Positions 1 to 9,877 of a DNA stretch of 64,000 nucleotides are shown piece by piece. A model generated the notes under the pieces. It worked only from the letters and a program-made list of their open reading frames with translations. It was not told where the DNA came from and did no database searches. The translations under genes and the position numbers were made by a program. Source of the DNA: Shinisaurus crocodilurus (Eukaryota > Chordata > Lepidosauria > Squamata > Shinisauridae); the NCBI GenBank assembly GCA_021292165.1, contig CM037880.1, positions 26,117,232 through 26,181,231 of the forward strand, given 5' to 3'. Position 1 is the first letter of the stretch; each line of letters starts with the position of its first letter.

Positions 1-242
1 CCATGTTTTCAAGGAAAACATGCTTGGAATGCTTCCAGAAGTGCGATTTTGCACACACTCCCAGCATACCTTTCTTAAATGGAAAAATTGTAGCTCTTTT
101 TGCTGCTACTGCACTGCCAATTTTCGGTGGCAAATTTGGCAGTGCTGAGGCAGTCGGGGGGGGGGCAGGGTGGATGTACATGGTCCACACAGACCACATG
201 TTGCCCACCCCTAGCTTTAGAGTCCTCTTCCACATTCTAGAA
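1..242. other. unassigned stretch with one transposon-like end
   Basis: No gene is recognisable. A G-run lies near 157-168. The segment around 197-213 ends in a TTGCCCACCCCT-like string, which resembles the end of the hAT-type element just downstream, so an old relative may be decaying here. The open frame that spans this stretch has no recognisable domain. Confidence 0.4.
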
Positions 243-583
243 CAGGGGTGGGAAAATTTGGGAGGCCTGGGGCCCATTTTTGTCCCCTGGGAACCCCCCC
301 CTCACAGGAGCCAAAAAGAGGTGGGGGGAAATAAAAAGAAAATGGTGATTGGAGCTGCTACAGAGCACCAAAAGGGTCAAAATTAGCTTGGCACCCCAAA
401 AGAGTCACGCTGAGCTTGCAAAAAAGCTAATTTTGACCCTTCTGGTGTTCTGTAGCGGCTCTGGACACCATTTTTTTTGTTCAAAAATATATATATTTTT
501 GTTGAGGTCCCTCAAATTGCAGGTGTGGGGAGGGCTGCAGGGGGAGAGGGTTTGATGTGGGAGCCACATGTTGCCCATCCCTG
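243..583. mobile_element. hAT-type MITE, 341 bp, with 8-bp target duplication
   Basis: The element begins CAGGGGTGGGAA and ends TTGCCCATCCCTG, so its ends are imperfect inverted repeats that start with CAG. It is flanked by TTCTAGAA (235-242) and TTCTGGAA (584-591), a 7-of-8 match as expected of an aged 8-bp hAT target duplication. The interior has a second inverted pair, GGTCAAAATTAGCTT near 376 and AAGCTAATTTTGACC near 425. There is no transposase reading frame, so it would have depended on an enzyme supplied in trans. The superfamily call rests on TSD length and end sequence. Confidence 0.75.
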
Positions 584-668
584 TTCTGGAATATCACTGA
601 CTCTTCTGTGAGCAGAGCCCTTCCGTCAGCACTGCAGAAGGCAGATTCTGGATCCTGTCTATCTCTCT

Positions 669-789
669 CAGTGTTCTCCAACCTTGGGTCCCCAGATGTT
701 TTTGGCCTACAACTCCCAGCCTGCCCCAGCCAGCGTAGCTGGGAGTTGTAGGCCAAAAACATCTGGGGACCCAAGGTTGGAGAACACTG
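669..789. mobile_element. palindromic hAT-type MITE, family A (121 bp)
   Basis: The whole element is an inverted repeat: CAGTGTTCTCCAACC at the left end and GGTTGGAGAACACTG at the right, with arms containing GGCCTACAACTCCCAGC. The flanks ATCTCTCT (661-668) and ACCTATCT (790-797) match at 6 of 8 positions, which fits a decayed duplication. Two full-length relatives lie at 2069-2203 and 46495-46629. This copy has lost part of the centre. The open frames on both strands here are by-products of the palindrome. Confidence 0.85.
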
Positions 790-797
790 ACCTATCT

Positions 798-1805
798 GGT
801 ATCCGTCTCTCTTATGGAACCCATGCATCCCAGAATAAACCTCATGTTGGGCCACTGGAGGGGCAGTTTTTCATGAAGTGTCGAAGAATGATAAATGTGT
901 GCTCCCTCCCTCCTGTATCAGCTTAGAAAGCCAATGCAGAATGCTGCGGTGAATCAACTTGCTAATTGGACGTTTCCTACTGTGAGGCTATTAACACCAC
1001 CACTCTGCAGCTTGCCCTGCCCGGGGTTTATGGTGCTGTGCTTGAATAAAAGAGTCCCAAATGGCTGGGACAAAATGGCTAGTTCAGGGGCCCACCCTTT
1101 CTTATACGTAAAGCAACACTGAACCACAAAACTAACGCCTGTCGACTTCCGACAGATGCTTTTTTTACATTCCCCTTTAAAAGGGAGTGGTGTGTGTGTG
1201 TGTGTATGTGTGTGTGTGTGTGTTAGTCTCTGCAAGTGTCACTTTCTCTCCTTTTCTTTGTCTTTTAATTTGATTTGTAAAAGATTATTAGGTAACGGCC
1301 TATCAATTTGTTGTGCAGGATAGGGTGTTTTTTTTTTTTTGTGGGGGTGGAATTCTTCTCCTCTCCATCTTCACTCCAGCTCCTGCTCACCCTGGGCCAT
1401 GCGTCGTCTAATTCAAGGCCTTCCCACCCCAGCCTGGATCAACAGGAAACAATACAATTGGCTGCAGTTGCAAATAGAAAGTTTTCAATGTGCAGCAACC
1501 TTGTTTTAACTACGTACCAGATGGTTGTTACTATTATCCTTGTCGCTGGTTTAAACAGTTGGCCACTTTGAGCAACTCCTTTTTGGATGGGGAAAAGCAG
1601 GATATAAATTTTTGTATAAGTAAATAAAATAAATACACACACACACCCCGCCAAGCCTTAAGAACACTTTGCCTCCTCCCACCAACAGACAGGCTGCTGC
1701 GGCTGCAACTACGTTTTATCACCGAAAAAAATCACCATAAATCGGGTCTTAACAAAACATGGAAGGATGACTCAGAAAACAATGGCATGAAACAGTTGAA
1801 CAAGG
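798..1805. other. unassigned stretch with a TG repeat and a retroposon tail
   Basis: No coding sequence is recognised. It holds the TG microsatellite at 1189-1223, a T-run near 1328, and at about 1566-1640 a sequence ending GGATATAAATTTTTG followed by AAATAAAATAAAT. That end resembles the 3' tail shared by L2-type LINEs and their SINEs, plus strand. Confidence 0.4.
1189..1223. repeat. (TG)n microsatellite
   Basis: About 17 TG dinucleotides with one TA interruption. The HTHTHT-type open frame on the minus strand is an artefact of this tract. Confidence 0.95.
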
Positions 1806-2068
1806 ACATAGAATCACAGAAACATTGAGTTGGCTGGGACCTAATCTATTCCAACCCCCTGCCAATGCAGGAAATCCACTACTACAGCACCCCTGATGGG
1901 TGCCCATCCTACCTCTCCCTAAAAAAATTCAGAAGAGTCCTCCATCTTCCGAGGCAATTTGGTTCTACTGTTGAGCAGCTCATACCATCAGAACATTCTT
2001 CCTAATGTTGAGTCTAAATCCTTTTTCTTGTAATTTGAACTCATTGGGTCAGGTCCTACCCTCTAGAG
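1806..2068 (-). mobile_element. CR1 LINE 3' end, 5'-truncated
   Basis: Read on the minus strand this is the end of a CR1 element. The plus strand begins AGAATCACAGAA, the complement of the TTCTRTGATTCT octamer-repeat terminus typical of CR1, followed by the GGGACCTAATCTATTCCAACC block and the GTTGAGTCTAAATCC block seen again in the CR1 at 25768. The match runs to CTCTAGAG at 2061-2068, where a family A MITE has inserted. Confidence 0.8.
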
Positions 2069-2203
2069 CAGTGTTCTTCAACCTTGGGTGCCCAGATGTT
2101 TTTGGCCTACAACTCCCAGCATGCCCCAGCCAGCATAGCTGGCTGGGATGTGCTGGGAGTTGTAGGCCAAAAACATCTGGGCACCCAAGGTTGGAGAACA
2201 CTG
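2069..2203. mobile_element. palindromic hAT-type MITE, family A (135 bp)
   Basis: A near-perfect inverted repeat with CAGTGTTCTTCAACC and GGTTGGAGAACACTG ends. It is flanked on both sides by an identical 8-bp CTCTAGAG (2061-2068 and 2204-2211), which establishes insertion by a hAT-type transposase. The target has TA at its centre, as in the other copies. It landed at or beyond the edge of the CR1 fragment, so it is younger than that fragment. Confidence 0.92.
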
Positions 2204-2211
2204 CTCTAGAG

Positions 2212-2315
2212 CAGGGGTGCAGAACCTCTTTCAGCCTGATGGCTGAATTCCATTTGGGGGAAGCTCTCGGAAGCCAAATTCCAGTGGTGGGTGCCAAGTT
2301 GCCGAGAGAGACGAT
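2212..2315. other. short unassigned segment, transposon-like start
   Basis: It begins CAGGGGTGCAGAACCTC, which resembles the start of hAT-type elements, but I cannot find its other end. It runs into the L2 homology that begins near 2316. Confidence 0.35.
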
Positions 2316-2478
2316 GTGTGCGTGACCCTGTTAGTTGTTTTGGACCTCTCAGCAGCTCTTGATAACATCAGCCATGGTATCCTTTTGGATGTCTGGGTTG
2401 AGAGTTTAGGGCACTGTTTTATAGTGGTTCCATTCCTATCTGAACGGTCACTTCCAGAAGGTGTAGCTGGGGGAATTA

Positions 2479-2808
2479 TTGCTCTGTTCCATGGCAATTA
2501 CATCAGGGGTTCCACAGGGCTCAATTTTATCCCCTGTGCTATTTAACATACACATGAAACCTCTGGGGGAGGTTATATGGGGATGTGGACTGAGGTGCCA
2601 TCAATATGCTGATGACACCCAGCTCTACCTCTCTTTTTCATCAAACCCAGATGACGTAGTGGATGTCCTGAATCAGTGCCTGAGCAGGGTAATGGATTGG
2701 ATGAGGGCCAACAAACTGAAGCTCAATCCAGACAAAATAGACATACTGTTAGCAGGTGGTATGTCTGTCCAGTTGAATGGTGTCCAACCTCTCCTTAAGG
2801 AGGTTGTT
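2479..2808 (+). pseudogene. L2 reverse transcriptase fragment with YADD box
   Basis: This frame encodes the central palm of an L2-clade RT: GVPQGSILSPVLFNIHMKPLG (motif B, with one upstream residue changed by a frameshift), then HQYADDTQLYLSFSS, with the catalytic YADD at 2605-2616, then LKLNPDKIDILLAGG. RT copies LINE RNA into DNA at the nicked target. An intact L2 ORF2 would be about three times longer and carry an endonuclease domain, which is absent here. The frame runs into an ATT microsatellite at 2814 and becomes meaningless poly-Ile. It cannot make a functional protein. Confidence 0.82.
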
Positions 2809-2813
2809 GTTGC

Positions 2814-2851
<38 letters not shown>

Positions 2852-3236
2852 CGCCTTTTCCCCAGTAATGGGACTCAAGGTGGCTTTACAACATTAAAAT
2901 GTGTACAGTTAAAACATATAAATAGAAAAATACAAAAGTTAAAAATTTAATTAAATCAGTGATAATATTAAAATTATATAAAATATTAAGGCTAAAACAG
3001 TAATAACTATAGGAACAGTGCAAATCCATCACTTTCTCATAGGTCCAAATAATTCCCTAAAGGCCTGCTGGAACAAGAAAGTTTTTGCCTGCCTCCGAAA
3101 ACATACGATATTAAGGAGGGTGCCGTTCCAGCCTCCATGGGAAGGGAATTCCAGAGTGTTGGAGCAACCACCGAGAAGGCCCTCTGCTGCGTTCCTGCCA
3201 GGCATGCCTGAGAGAAGGGCCTCCTGAAAAACCAGA
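2809..3236 (-). mobile_element. antisense LINE 3' fragment nested in the L2
   Basis: Reading on the minus strand, about 3029-3237 encodes the last residues of a LINE ORF2 (TLEFPSHGG, then FRRQAKTFLFQQAF, the usual C-terminal tail of L2-type ORF2), followed by an A/T-rich 3' UTR that ends at the ATT repeat (2814-2850). The plus-strand L2 reads into it at about 2808 and out of it at about 3237, so this is a later, opposite-strand, 5'-truncated insertion. The boundaries are good to perhaps 10 bases, and I did not find a clear target duplication. Confidence 0.7.
2814..2850. repeat. (ATT)n microsatellite
   Basis: About 12 ATT units at the 3' end of the antisense LINE fragment. It probably grew from that LINE's terminal repeat. 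Confidence 0.95.
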
Positions 3237-3239
3237 CAC

Positions 3240-3876
3240 ACAGCTTGGGGGTGCTCCTGGATCCATCATTGTCACTTGAGGCCCAGGTGGCCTCGGTGGC
3301 CAGACAGGAATGCCTTTTATCAGCTTAGGTTGATATACCAGCAGCAACCCTGACTGGACAGAGATAGCCTGGCAATAGTTATCCATGTCTTCTGGGTGGG
3401 GTAACCTCCCAGTTGGATTACTGCAGTGCATTGTACATGTACCTTTGAAGATGGGGCTACCTTTGAAACTTCAGTTACCTTTGAAACTTCAGTTAGTTCA
3501 AAAGAGAGCTGCTGGGACTGGTCAATATGATCATGTGATGCCAGTGCTTCATCAGCTGCACGGACTTCCAGTCCATCTCTGAGCCCAATTCAAAGTGTTG
3601 GTGTTGACCTTTAAAGCCCTACACAGCTTGGGACCAGAGTATCTAAATGCATGTCTCCTCCCTCATGTACCTGCTCGGTCTCATAGGTCATCTTCAGAGG
3701 CCCTCTTCTGGGTTCCCATGCTGAAGGAAGCTAGACAGGTGGCTATAAGAGTGGCCTTCTCAGTTGTGGCACCCCGATTATGGAATGACCACCCCAAAGA
3801 GGTTCTCCTGGTGCCTACATTGTTAGCTTTTCAGAACCAGGCAAACACCTCCTTTTTTTTCTCCCAGGCATTTTAG
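3240..3876 (+). pseudogene. L2 ORF2 C-terminal part, frameshifted
   Basis: The L2 homology resumes after the nested insertion. Segments in different frames read LGVLLDPSLSLEAQV, then a degraded thumb region, then FKVLVLTFKALHSLGPEYL and VAFSVVAPRLWNDHP, ending QNQANTSFFFSQAF. A direct duplication of the ACCTTTGAAACTTCAGTT unit is visible at 3459-3494. At least three frameshifts lie between 3240 and 3600. The part from 3595 to 3876 is one open frame of 93 codons matching the same region of the L2 copies at 28 kb and 49 kb. Confidence 0.78.
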
Positions 3877-3948
3877 AGACCTAGTTCTATATTGTTATGG
3901 CTGCTTTCTCAATTCCCGTGCTGTTCATTGTTTTGTATTGTATCGTAC

Positions 3949-3985
3949 AGTTGTAGGCCAAAAACATCTGGGTTGGAGAACACTG
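3949..3985. mobile_element. half copy of MITE family A
   Basis: Only the right arm remains: GTTGTAGGCCAAAAACATC followed by a shortened end GGTTGGAGAACACTG. It lies in the L2 3' UTR. Confidence 0.75.
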
Positions 3986-4138
3986 ACGTAGAAGCACCCA
4001 CAGGTGCACCCGCTGGTGCTAATTTGAACTGAAGCCTATAGTTGTATGCTCATGCTAGCCACTTCCATCCTCCAGTTTCTTTTTGTTCTTTGCTCCACAT
4101 TTGCATCAAGCTAATCTGCCTGGTTGCACGATGGAAAC

Positions 4139-4263
4139 AATGACCTACCTCACAAGGTTGTTGTGAGGATAAAATGGAGAGGAGGATGAGGATTATGTAA
4201 ACTGCCTTGGGTTCCTTGCAGGAAAAAAGGCAGCGTATAAGTAAAATAAATAAATAAATAAAT
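4139..4263 (+). mobile_element. CORE-SINE (MIR-like), 5'-truncated
   Basis: It contains the 3' half of a SINE present several times in this window: ACCTACCTCACAAGGTTGTT, GGATAAAATGGAGAGGAGGA, then CCTTGGGTTCCTTGCAGG and an AAATAAATAAAT tail. The tRNA-like head is missing. The full version is at 10318-10559. Confidence 0.8.
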
Positions 4264-5208
4264 TTGTATTGTATTTTATATTTTTAACTGTCTGTATGGC
4301 ATTTTAGTCTTTTAAGTGTTTGTAATCCCCCCCCCCCCCCGAGAACATTGGTTATTGGGTGGATTAAAAATATAATGAATAAATAAATAATACATAGCTG
4401 CCAATAATTAAAGCTTCAGAGAGGCATTTCAACCTTTTAGAATGGGGAAAAAACTGCACAAAAGCCGGGAAACCAATGAATGATCGGTGGTGGGGAAAGG
4501 GTCTGTTGACTTCTGGGGACCCCCGGAAGGCTGGAGTTGCCCCCCCCCCCCGGCCTGAGATTCTACACCCCTGCTCTGGAGCAACACCATGTGGATGATC
4601 TGTAAAGTGCGAGTAAGGATAACTGTTCTGATCTATATATTGGTCCAGGAGGTGTGAATTAGGTCAGTTTGCTTTAAAAATGTGGACCAAACACAATTCT
4701 TCCCCATCCCTAGGCCCACTTTCCGTGAATGAAAGGGGTCCTTCTGCCAGAAGTAATTGTTCAGTGATGTTGCATGCAAATACAGCTGTGGTTAATTCAA
4801 AACAATCCAAAACTTGAAGACATTTGCATTTAATGGGATATATAACCACTTCAGTTGTCCTGTATTTCCAGTCAACCAACTTAAAAAAAAGAAAAGAAAA
4901 AAGCTAATGTCAAATAAAATCCCACCCACATCCCAAGAATCTTTGCCGGGTCGCAAGATCACCACACTAGTATGAGACATGACCAGCAAGATGCATGGAA
5001 GCATGGCCAAAGGACCATAGATGTGAACATCAGGAGCAAGGAAGACAATCCAGTTATAACAAATGATGAGAAGGGAACAAGAGGTAAAGTTGAGTAGAAT
5101 CAAGGTAAAAGGGAGAGCGCAGCTTGTCCATAAGAGTAGCAACAAGCACAAGACTGGAGGGAGGCAAGATGCAAACATAGACCAGAAACCACAAGGGAAG
5201 AGTTTAAG
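4264..5208. other. unassigned stretch
   Basis: It holds the end of the L2 3' UTR, a C-run at 4327-4340, another C-run near 4541-4553, and near 4566-4575 a CACCCCTG string that may be the end of an old hAT-type element. The 174-codon minus-strand frame at 4792-5316 has many hydrophobic residues but no recognisable family, and its start lies in a dispersed repeat, so I do not call it a gene. Confidence 0.4.
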
Positions 5209-5400
5209 AACATAAGAAGAGCCCTGCTGGATCAGATCAAGGGTCCATCTAGTCCAGCTTTCTGTCCAGTACACAGTGGCCAACCAGCTGCCCATGGAAA
5301 CGCACAAGCAGGACATGAGTGCAACAGTACCCTCCTACCCATGTTCCCCAGCAACTGGTGTACAAAGGTATATGGCCTCTGATACTGGATTGCTTAGACA
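5209..5400 (+). repeat. AAGAACATAAGA-type interspersed repeat
   Basis: It begins TTAAGAACATAAGAAGAGCC and continues GCTGGATCAGATCAAGGGTC, CATCTAGTCCAGC, AGTGGCCAACCAGCTGCCCA. A second copy lies at 5953-6102 and fragments at 26543 and 62674. I recall this as a very common reptilian repeat of retroposon origin, but I cannot assign its class from sequence alone. Confidence 0.75.
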
Positions 5401-5952
5401 GCATACCAGATAAATGAAATGACAAAGAAGGCCTCATTCTGACCTGGATTTATTTTTTTAATACACAGTAGAGTCACCAGTGACCAATTCCAAGAGCAAA
5501 TTAGGCAGGATGAAAGGGCAAACAAGAGCTTTCTTGGTAAGACTCTGAAAGGCCTGGCGGCTCAGCTGGCAAGGCAGCTGGAGCTAAGGCTGCCCATTTT
5601 GGCCCACTTATGTTTTCAGTCCCACTTTTAACCTCGATGATCTGAAACGTGTAAAGGCCCTGCATGATCATTTTAAATTCAGCCTTCTGACCTGGAGCGC
5701 ACCCTGGTCTCCTGGATAAAATACTGGGACAAAAGTGGAACTATTAATCTGTGATATAGGTTTGATATAACCTGGTGTCCTTTGGGCTCTCCCTTGACCT
5801 GCTGATCTTCAGAAACTTGTGCTTAGAGCCCACCCCCTTCAGTCTTTCTATTAATCATGACTTATTACCAGTGTTCAGTGTGTTTTGCTTGCACTCTTTC
5901 CACACTTGCTGAGTTGTGGGAGACGGTGAATGGTATTTGTACTGAGGATGTT
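5401..5952. other. unassigned stretch
   Basis: No gene, tandem array or recognisable transposon is visible between the two copies of the AAGAACATAAGA-type repeat. Confidence 0.4.
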
Positions 5953-6102
5953 TTAAGAACACAACAGCTGTGCTGGATCAGACCAAGGGTCCATCTAGTC
6001 CAGCATTCTGTTCACACAGACAGTGGCCAACCAGCTGCCCATGGGAAAACCACAAGCAGGACATGTGTGTAACAGCACCCTGCCGCCCATGTTTCCCTGG
6101 AT
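5953..6102 (+). repeat. AAGAACATAAGA-type interspersed repeat, second copy
   Basis: It reads TTTTAAGAACACAACAGC, GCTGGATCAGACCAAGGGTC, then AGTGGCCAACCAGCTGCCCA and ACAAGCAGGACATG, collinear with the copy at 5209. The two lie about 745 bp apart in the same orientation. Confidence 0.75.
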
Positions 6103-6108
6103 CTAATC

Positions 6109-6185
6109 CAGCCTTTCCCAACCTGGCCATGCTGGCTGGGAATTATGGGAGTTGCATCTGGGGAGCACCAGGTTGAGAAAGGCTG
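6109..6185. mobile_element. MITE family B, internally deleted (77 bp)
   Basis: The ends are CAGCCTTTCCCAACCTGG and CCAGGTTGAGAAAGGCTG, near-perfect inverted repeats. The flanks ATCTAATC (6101-6108) and ACCCAATC (6186-6193) match at 6 of 8. Much of the left arm of the usual ~140 bp family is missing. Confidence 0.78.
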
Positions 6186-6193
6186 ACCCAATC

Positions 6194-7584
6194 AATCCAC
6201 ATTTGCCTTAGGAGGATATGTGGACAGCCAGGGTTTGCATAGAGTACAGGCTTGCTAAGAATGGGGGGGGCTGAACAGGGGGTTGTGTTTGTGTTCTGCC
6301 TTTTCACTTGTGAGTTCTGCTCAATGCCACCATTGAACAAAAGGACAGGTGCGGGCGTCTGTGGTTTTCCTGGAGACATCGAAGCCTGAATCATTCTGTG
6401 CCTGACTCAAAATAGGATATCATCAGCAAGGGCATTTTCCATCCACGGTCAGTTGTCAAGAGACAGCACTGTGTACAATTTAGCTTCTGGAGAAAGAGGC
6501 CTGCTTGCGTGAGTCAGAGCAGGTTGGGAACGGCTCCAAGCACTCGGGGGGAAAAGAAACAATTCCCAAGTTTATTGGGATGGCTCCCAAGCAAATTCAC
6601 TGCCACTGAATGGAGGGGAGATAAAATTAATGACAGTGAGAAATCAAAGTTCCTTAAAAACGATTCTAACCAGATGACAGCACCGGGCGTTCTTCAGCTT
6701 CAAAGGACTGTGGAGTTGAATGTTCTTTCAGTTTCCCAGTGTTCCTTCGAGGGGGTTATTAGACCTAGTTTATGAAGGATGGTTACCAAGGTGCATAATC
6801 TGAGCGACTTGCTCCTGGACAGAGAAAGGAATGCCAAACATAGGATTAGACTGCAGGGGGAGAATCCTGGCTCCACTGGCATCCGTGGCAAGGTTCCCAT
6901 TGGCCTTGAACAGAACCAAGGTTTCAGCCCTGCAGGTTTCCTCACTGCTGACAATTTAGCTAAAAAAAGAAAGAAAGGTAGGCAGAACAGCTCTGTTCCA
7001 ATCAAAATTACAAGCCCATATACATTAACCCATATATACATTCACAATAACCATGCTAGCACAGATCATTTGATGGCAGAAGCTCTTGAATGGTTAAGGC
7101 AGGACTGAGTATTTGTGCTGCATTCTCAAAATTCCACAATGGCTGTTTTTGGTTGTTGTTTTTCTGCCACTTAACCAACAGCATAAACAGGTCACGGTAG
7201 AGAGCTAGAAATGATGCCATGGTAAGTTTTACTGGACTTTCTTGGAATGTACTGTTTTATTTCAATGTAGTTCTGTCACCAAAATACATAATTATCTTGT
7301 TCAGAATATGACTTTGTCCAGCTCATAATGGTTGGCTGAACTGCGAGTCAAGCAGCATTTCTTCCAAAAGCATTTCTTCTGCTCAGAATGTAAAATAAGA
7401 TCCTGTGACTGCCCAGTCAGTGTTCCACAGACCAGGTTCCTAAAGTCACCATTTTGTGACTACGCCAAGTTCATTTACAGTTGCGGAAACTCTTGTTGGT
7501 AAAACTATGTGAACTGCAAAGTAAACTGCTTTATAGGTGGAGGCCTATATCCAAGGTAGCATTTCAACGCTAACCCCTTACTCT
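6194..7584. other. unassigned, apparently low-repeat stretch
   Basis: No open frame with a recognisable domain, no tandem repeat and no MITE ends are visible in these 1.4 kb. A stretch this free of repeats, in a window this rich in them, could be conserved noncoding sequence, but I cannot test that here. Confidence 0.35.
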
Positions 7585-8050
7585 TGAGGATGGGGAGGAA
7601 TTCATTTGGCTCGCATTTTAATGTGAACTAACCCAATTTCACACCTTTGAACCAATGTGTGAAGCAAAATTCAATTATCCTTCAAAATTTGCACTACTCC
7701 AAATTTTGCAATGTAGTTCTCCAATTAAAAAAAAAAGCATATAAAATGTGCATATTAGGGGAATGTGCACAGAAAAATATATTAGTGAACATTTAAAATG
7801 TATTACATTAGGAAAATTGCTTGCAAAAAATATAGATATTAGGCAACATTGTATACAAAACCGCATGCATTAGGGGAAAATGTGCAGAAAAATGTATGCG
7901 AATTTTCATGTAACTTTTTTTTTAATTGAATGTTTGGTATGAACCGAACTTAAGATCTGAAAAATTCTCAACGTTTGAGATGAACTGTACTTAAGATTAG
8001 AAAAATGAGAAACAGAGAAACCAAAATTGACAGATTTGTCCATCTCTAGC
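7585..8050. mobile_element. A/T-rich terminal-inverted element, family D
   Basis: It starts GAGGATGGGGAGGAATTC and ends TTTGTCCATCTCTAG, so the tips look like degenerate inverted repeats. It contains ATTTTAATGTGAACT, GAACCAATGTGTGAAGC and many TGCACA/ATGTGCA words. Relatives lie at 12796-13070 and, reversed, at 14410-14740. No transposase frame and no clear target duplication were seen, so it is probably a non-autonomous DNA transposon. Confidence 0.55.
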
Positions 8051-8684
8051 TCAGCCTGTGCACCACATGAACAGACCGCCTGCCCAATGTGGTGATTATC
8101 TGTTCTATTTTGGTCAGTTCTTTCCATTGTTTCTTGCAAATGTGCCAGGCCCAGGATATATTTGTTGTCACCCATCCAGATCTAAAACCTCTCCTTTGTT
8201 CCAAGGAACACGTGTCTGAGAGGTGGTGGGAGAAATTTCCAAGCGGCTCACTGCCACGGCTGCTGCTAGGAAGTAACTGTAAATCCAGAGGTCAACAGGG
8301 CCCAATTTGTGCACCAAAATTAGATGTCAGGAGAGAATGCTTGGGAAACAGATGGGCGGTGTGTGTTTTTCTAAACCTTTGCCGAGAAAGCTTGTAAATA
8401 CTGAACTGATTCAAATTGAGTTGACCGTCACTAATTTTAAGAGTTTCACTGAAAATAGTTCAAGACAAGTGCTGATGTCTTGGCATAGTAGGTGAAACAT
8501 CTGAGATGTTTCTAGGGAAGCAAAAAAAAGGAAGGGGGGATTTCAAGTAACAGTAGTAAAATAGACCTGATTCTGTACAGTTTTTGCGACACAAGGTTCT
8601 CATGCCTCTTCGTGAGAGACTCGGCAGGGAAATGTTCCGATGATACTTGCAGACAGACTGTTTCATGGGGGAGTGTCCTTGACA
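8051..8684. other. unassigned stretch
   Basis: No gene or repeat recognised. The ORFs here are short and have no identifiable motif. Confidence 0.35.
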
Positions 8685-8930
8685 ATAATTTGTTTATTTA
8701 TTTAATATATTTACCCTGCCTTTTTTCCTGAAAGGAACCCAAGGCGGCTTACATAATCCTCCTCCTCCTCTCCATTTTATCCTCACAACAACCCTGTGAG
8801 GTAGGTTAGGCTGAGAGTCAGTGACTGGCCCAAAGTCATCCAGTGAGTTTCATGGCTGAGCGGGGACTAGAACTCGGATCTCCTGAGTCCCAGTCCAACA
8901 CTCTAACCATTACAGCCACACTGGCTACAC
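8685..8930 (-). mobile_element. CORE-SINE (MIR-like), near full length
   Basis: On the minus strand the tRNA-derived head reads GCCAGTGTGGCTGTAATGGT and TTAGAGTGTTGGACTGGG, with a decayed B box (GAGTTCTAGTCC). It is followed by the core (GTGACTTTGGGCC-like, here GATGACTTTGGGCC), the ACCTACCTCACAGGGTTGTT block, the L2-like 3' end, and an ATAAATAAA tail at the left side. Such SINEs are copied by L2 machinery through the shared 3' end. Confidence 0.85.
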
Positions 8931-8936
8931 CCCCAC

Positions 8937-9060
8937 CCTGGTGCCCTCCAGATGTTTTGGACGATGACCCCCCAACAGCCCCTGCCAGCATTGCCAAAGA
9001 TCAGGAATTATGGAAATTGTAGTCCAAAGCATCTGGAGAGCACCAGGTTGGAGACGGCTG
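8937..9060. mobile_element. MITE family B, left tip missing
   Basis: The arms read CTGGTGCCCTCCAGATGTTT and CATCTGGAGAGCACCAGG. The right end is GGTTGGAGACGGCTG, and the left CAGCCTTCC tip is lost. It lies directly against the head of the CORE-SINE. Confidence 0.75.
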
Positions 9061-9877
9061 AGTTATACTTTTTCTATGATAAACTGCCTTGCGTATGTCA
9101 ACCGACTGTGGGAGACAAAGTAAAGGGAAATGAGGTTTAGCTTTATTTAGCAGCGCCATGCCCTGAGCCAGTTTAGAGGCCTTTTTAAAAACTATTAAAT
9201 GAGACACCTTCAATTAAGCTCTCTGCAGAGCTTTTAGCAACACAAGAGGGGTTTTCTGAGCATCAAAGGGTTGCCTGTTAATTAAGACAACTATAATAAC
9301 CTATAAATGGGCAAATGATGTTTATTAATTTAAATCTTTGGTTCCCTTAATTTCTGAAGTTGGCAAATTGTCAGCTTCTACATCTACATGAACTGGAAAT
9401 AATAAAATCCACACCTCAGGAATGTCTTAGAAAGGCTTGCTTGAGCTCTTTCCCCAAGACTTCACAGTTCACATCTTTAGTGGTTTGCCTATCCAAGTAC
9501 TGCTGCTGCCTTCAGTATGAAGCATCTTAGGGCACAATCCTACACGAGTTTAGACAGGGGGGGGAAAAGGCCTACAACTCCCAGCATGCCCCAGCCAGGA
9601 GAAATGTCCAATCCGAAGGATAATGCTGTGTTCCTATCTGCATATTAGCCCTGGAAGTGCAAATCACCTAGGTTGGTTCAGTTGAAAATGCAGAGCAAGC
9701 ATAATTCTCCACTATCCCTACAAGGCGAACCACTTGGGAGAGGGAATTCGACAAGTGGGGTGCGTGCGTGCCACCCATGAGGAGGCCCATTTCCCAGTAG
9801 CCTCCGCCTCATCTCAGTGTGTGTGAGGGCCATCCTGCTGCATGACTATACTGCATGTAGCGAGTATTACACCAGTC
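9061..9877. other. unassigned stretch with a short repeat fragment
   Basis: At about 9532-9597 an ACAATCCTACACGAGTTTAG segment is joined to CTACAACTCCCAGCATGCCC. The same pairing recurs at 17401-17462, so it is one repeat family rather than a chance junction. The rest is not recognised. Confidence 0.4.

Larger units (their letters stand above)
2316..4395 (+). mobile_element. L2-clade LINE, plus strand, interrupted and decayed
   Basis: A mosaic L2-type element in the sense orientation. RT homology starts near 2320 (VLDLSAALDNISHGILLD), continues through motif B and the YADD motif to about 2808, is broken by an antisense LINE fragment (2809-3236), resumes with LGVLLDPSLSLEAQVA near 3245, and runs to the ORF2 C-terminus near 3876. 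The 3' untranslated part is further broken by a half MITE (3949-3985) and a SINE fragment (4139-4263) and ends near GGATTAAAAATATAATGAAT and AAATAAATAA. Many frameshifts make it a fossil. The order of insertions is directly readable. Confidence 0.8.

Noticed and set aside
481..855. Similar protein frames on both strands at 481-855, 684-926, 2005-2325, 2049-2297, 46321-46722 and 50077-50329 (SNLGSPDVFGLQLPACPSQ)
   Set aside because: They recur because the same palindromic MITE can be read from either strand. There is no conserved gene.
954..1235. Frames with HTHTHT, CVCVCV or ACVRACVRA runs (also near 10625, 50320, 55289, 57757)
   Set aside because: Products of CA/TG and GTGC microsatellites, not proteins.
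4792..5316. 174-codon minus-strand frame, hydrophobic, as a possible membrane protein gene
   Set aside because: No family motif, no promoter or splice context, and it overlaps a dispersed repeat at its start. Hydrophobicity alone follows from base composition.
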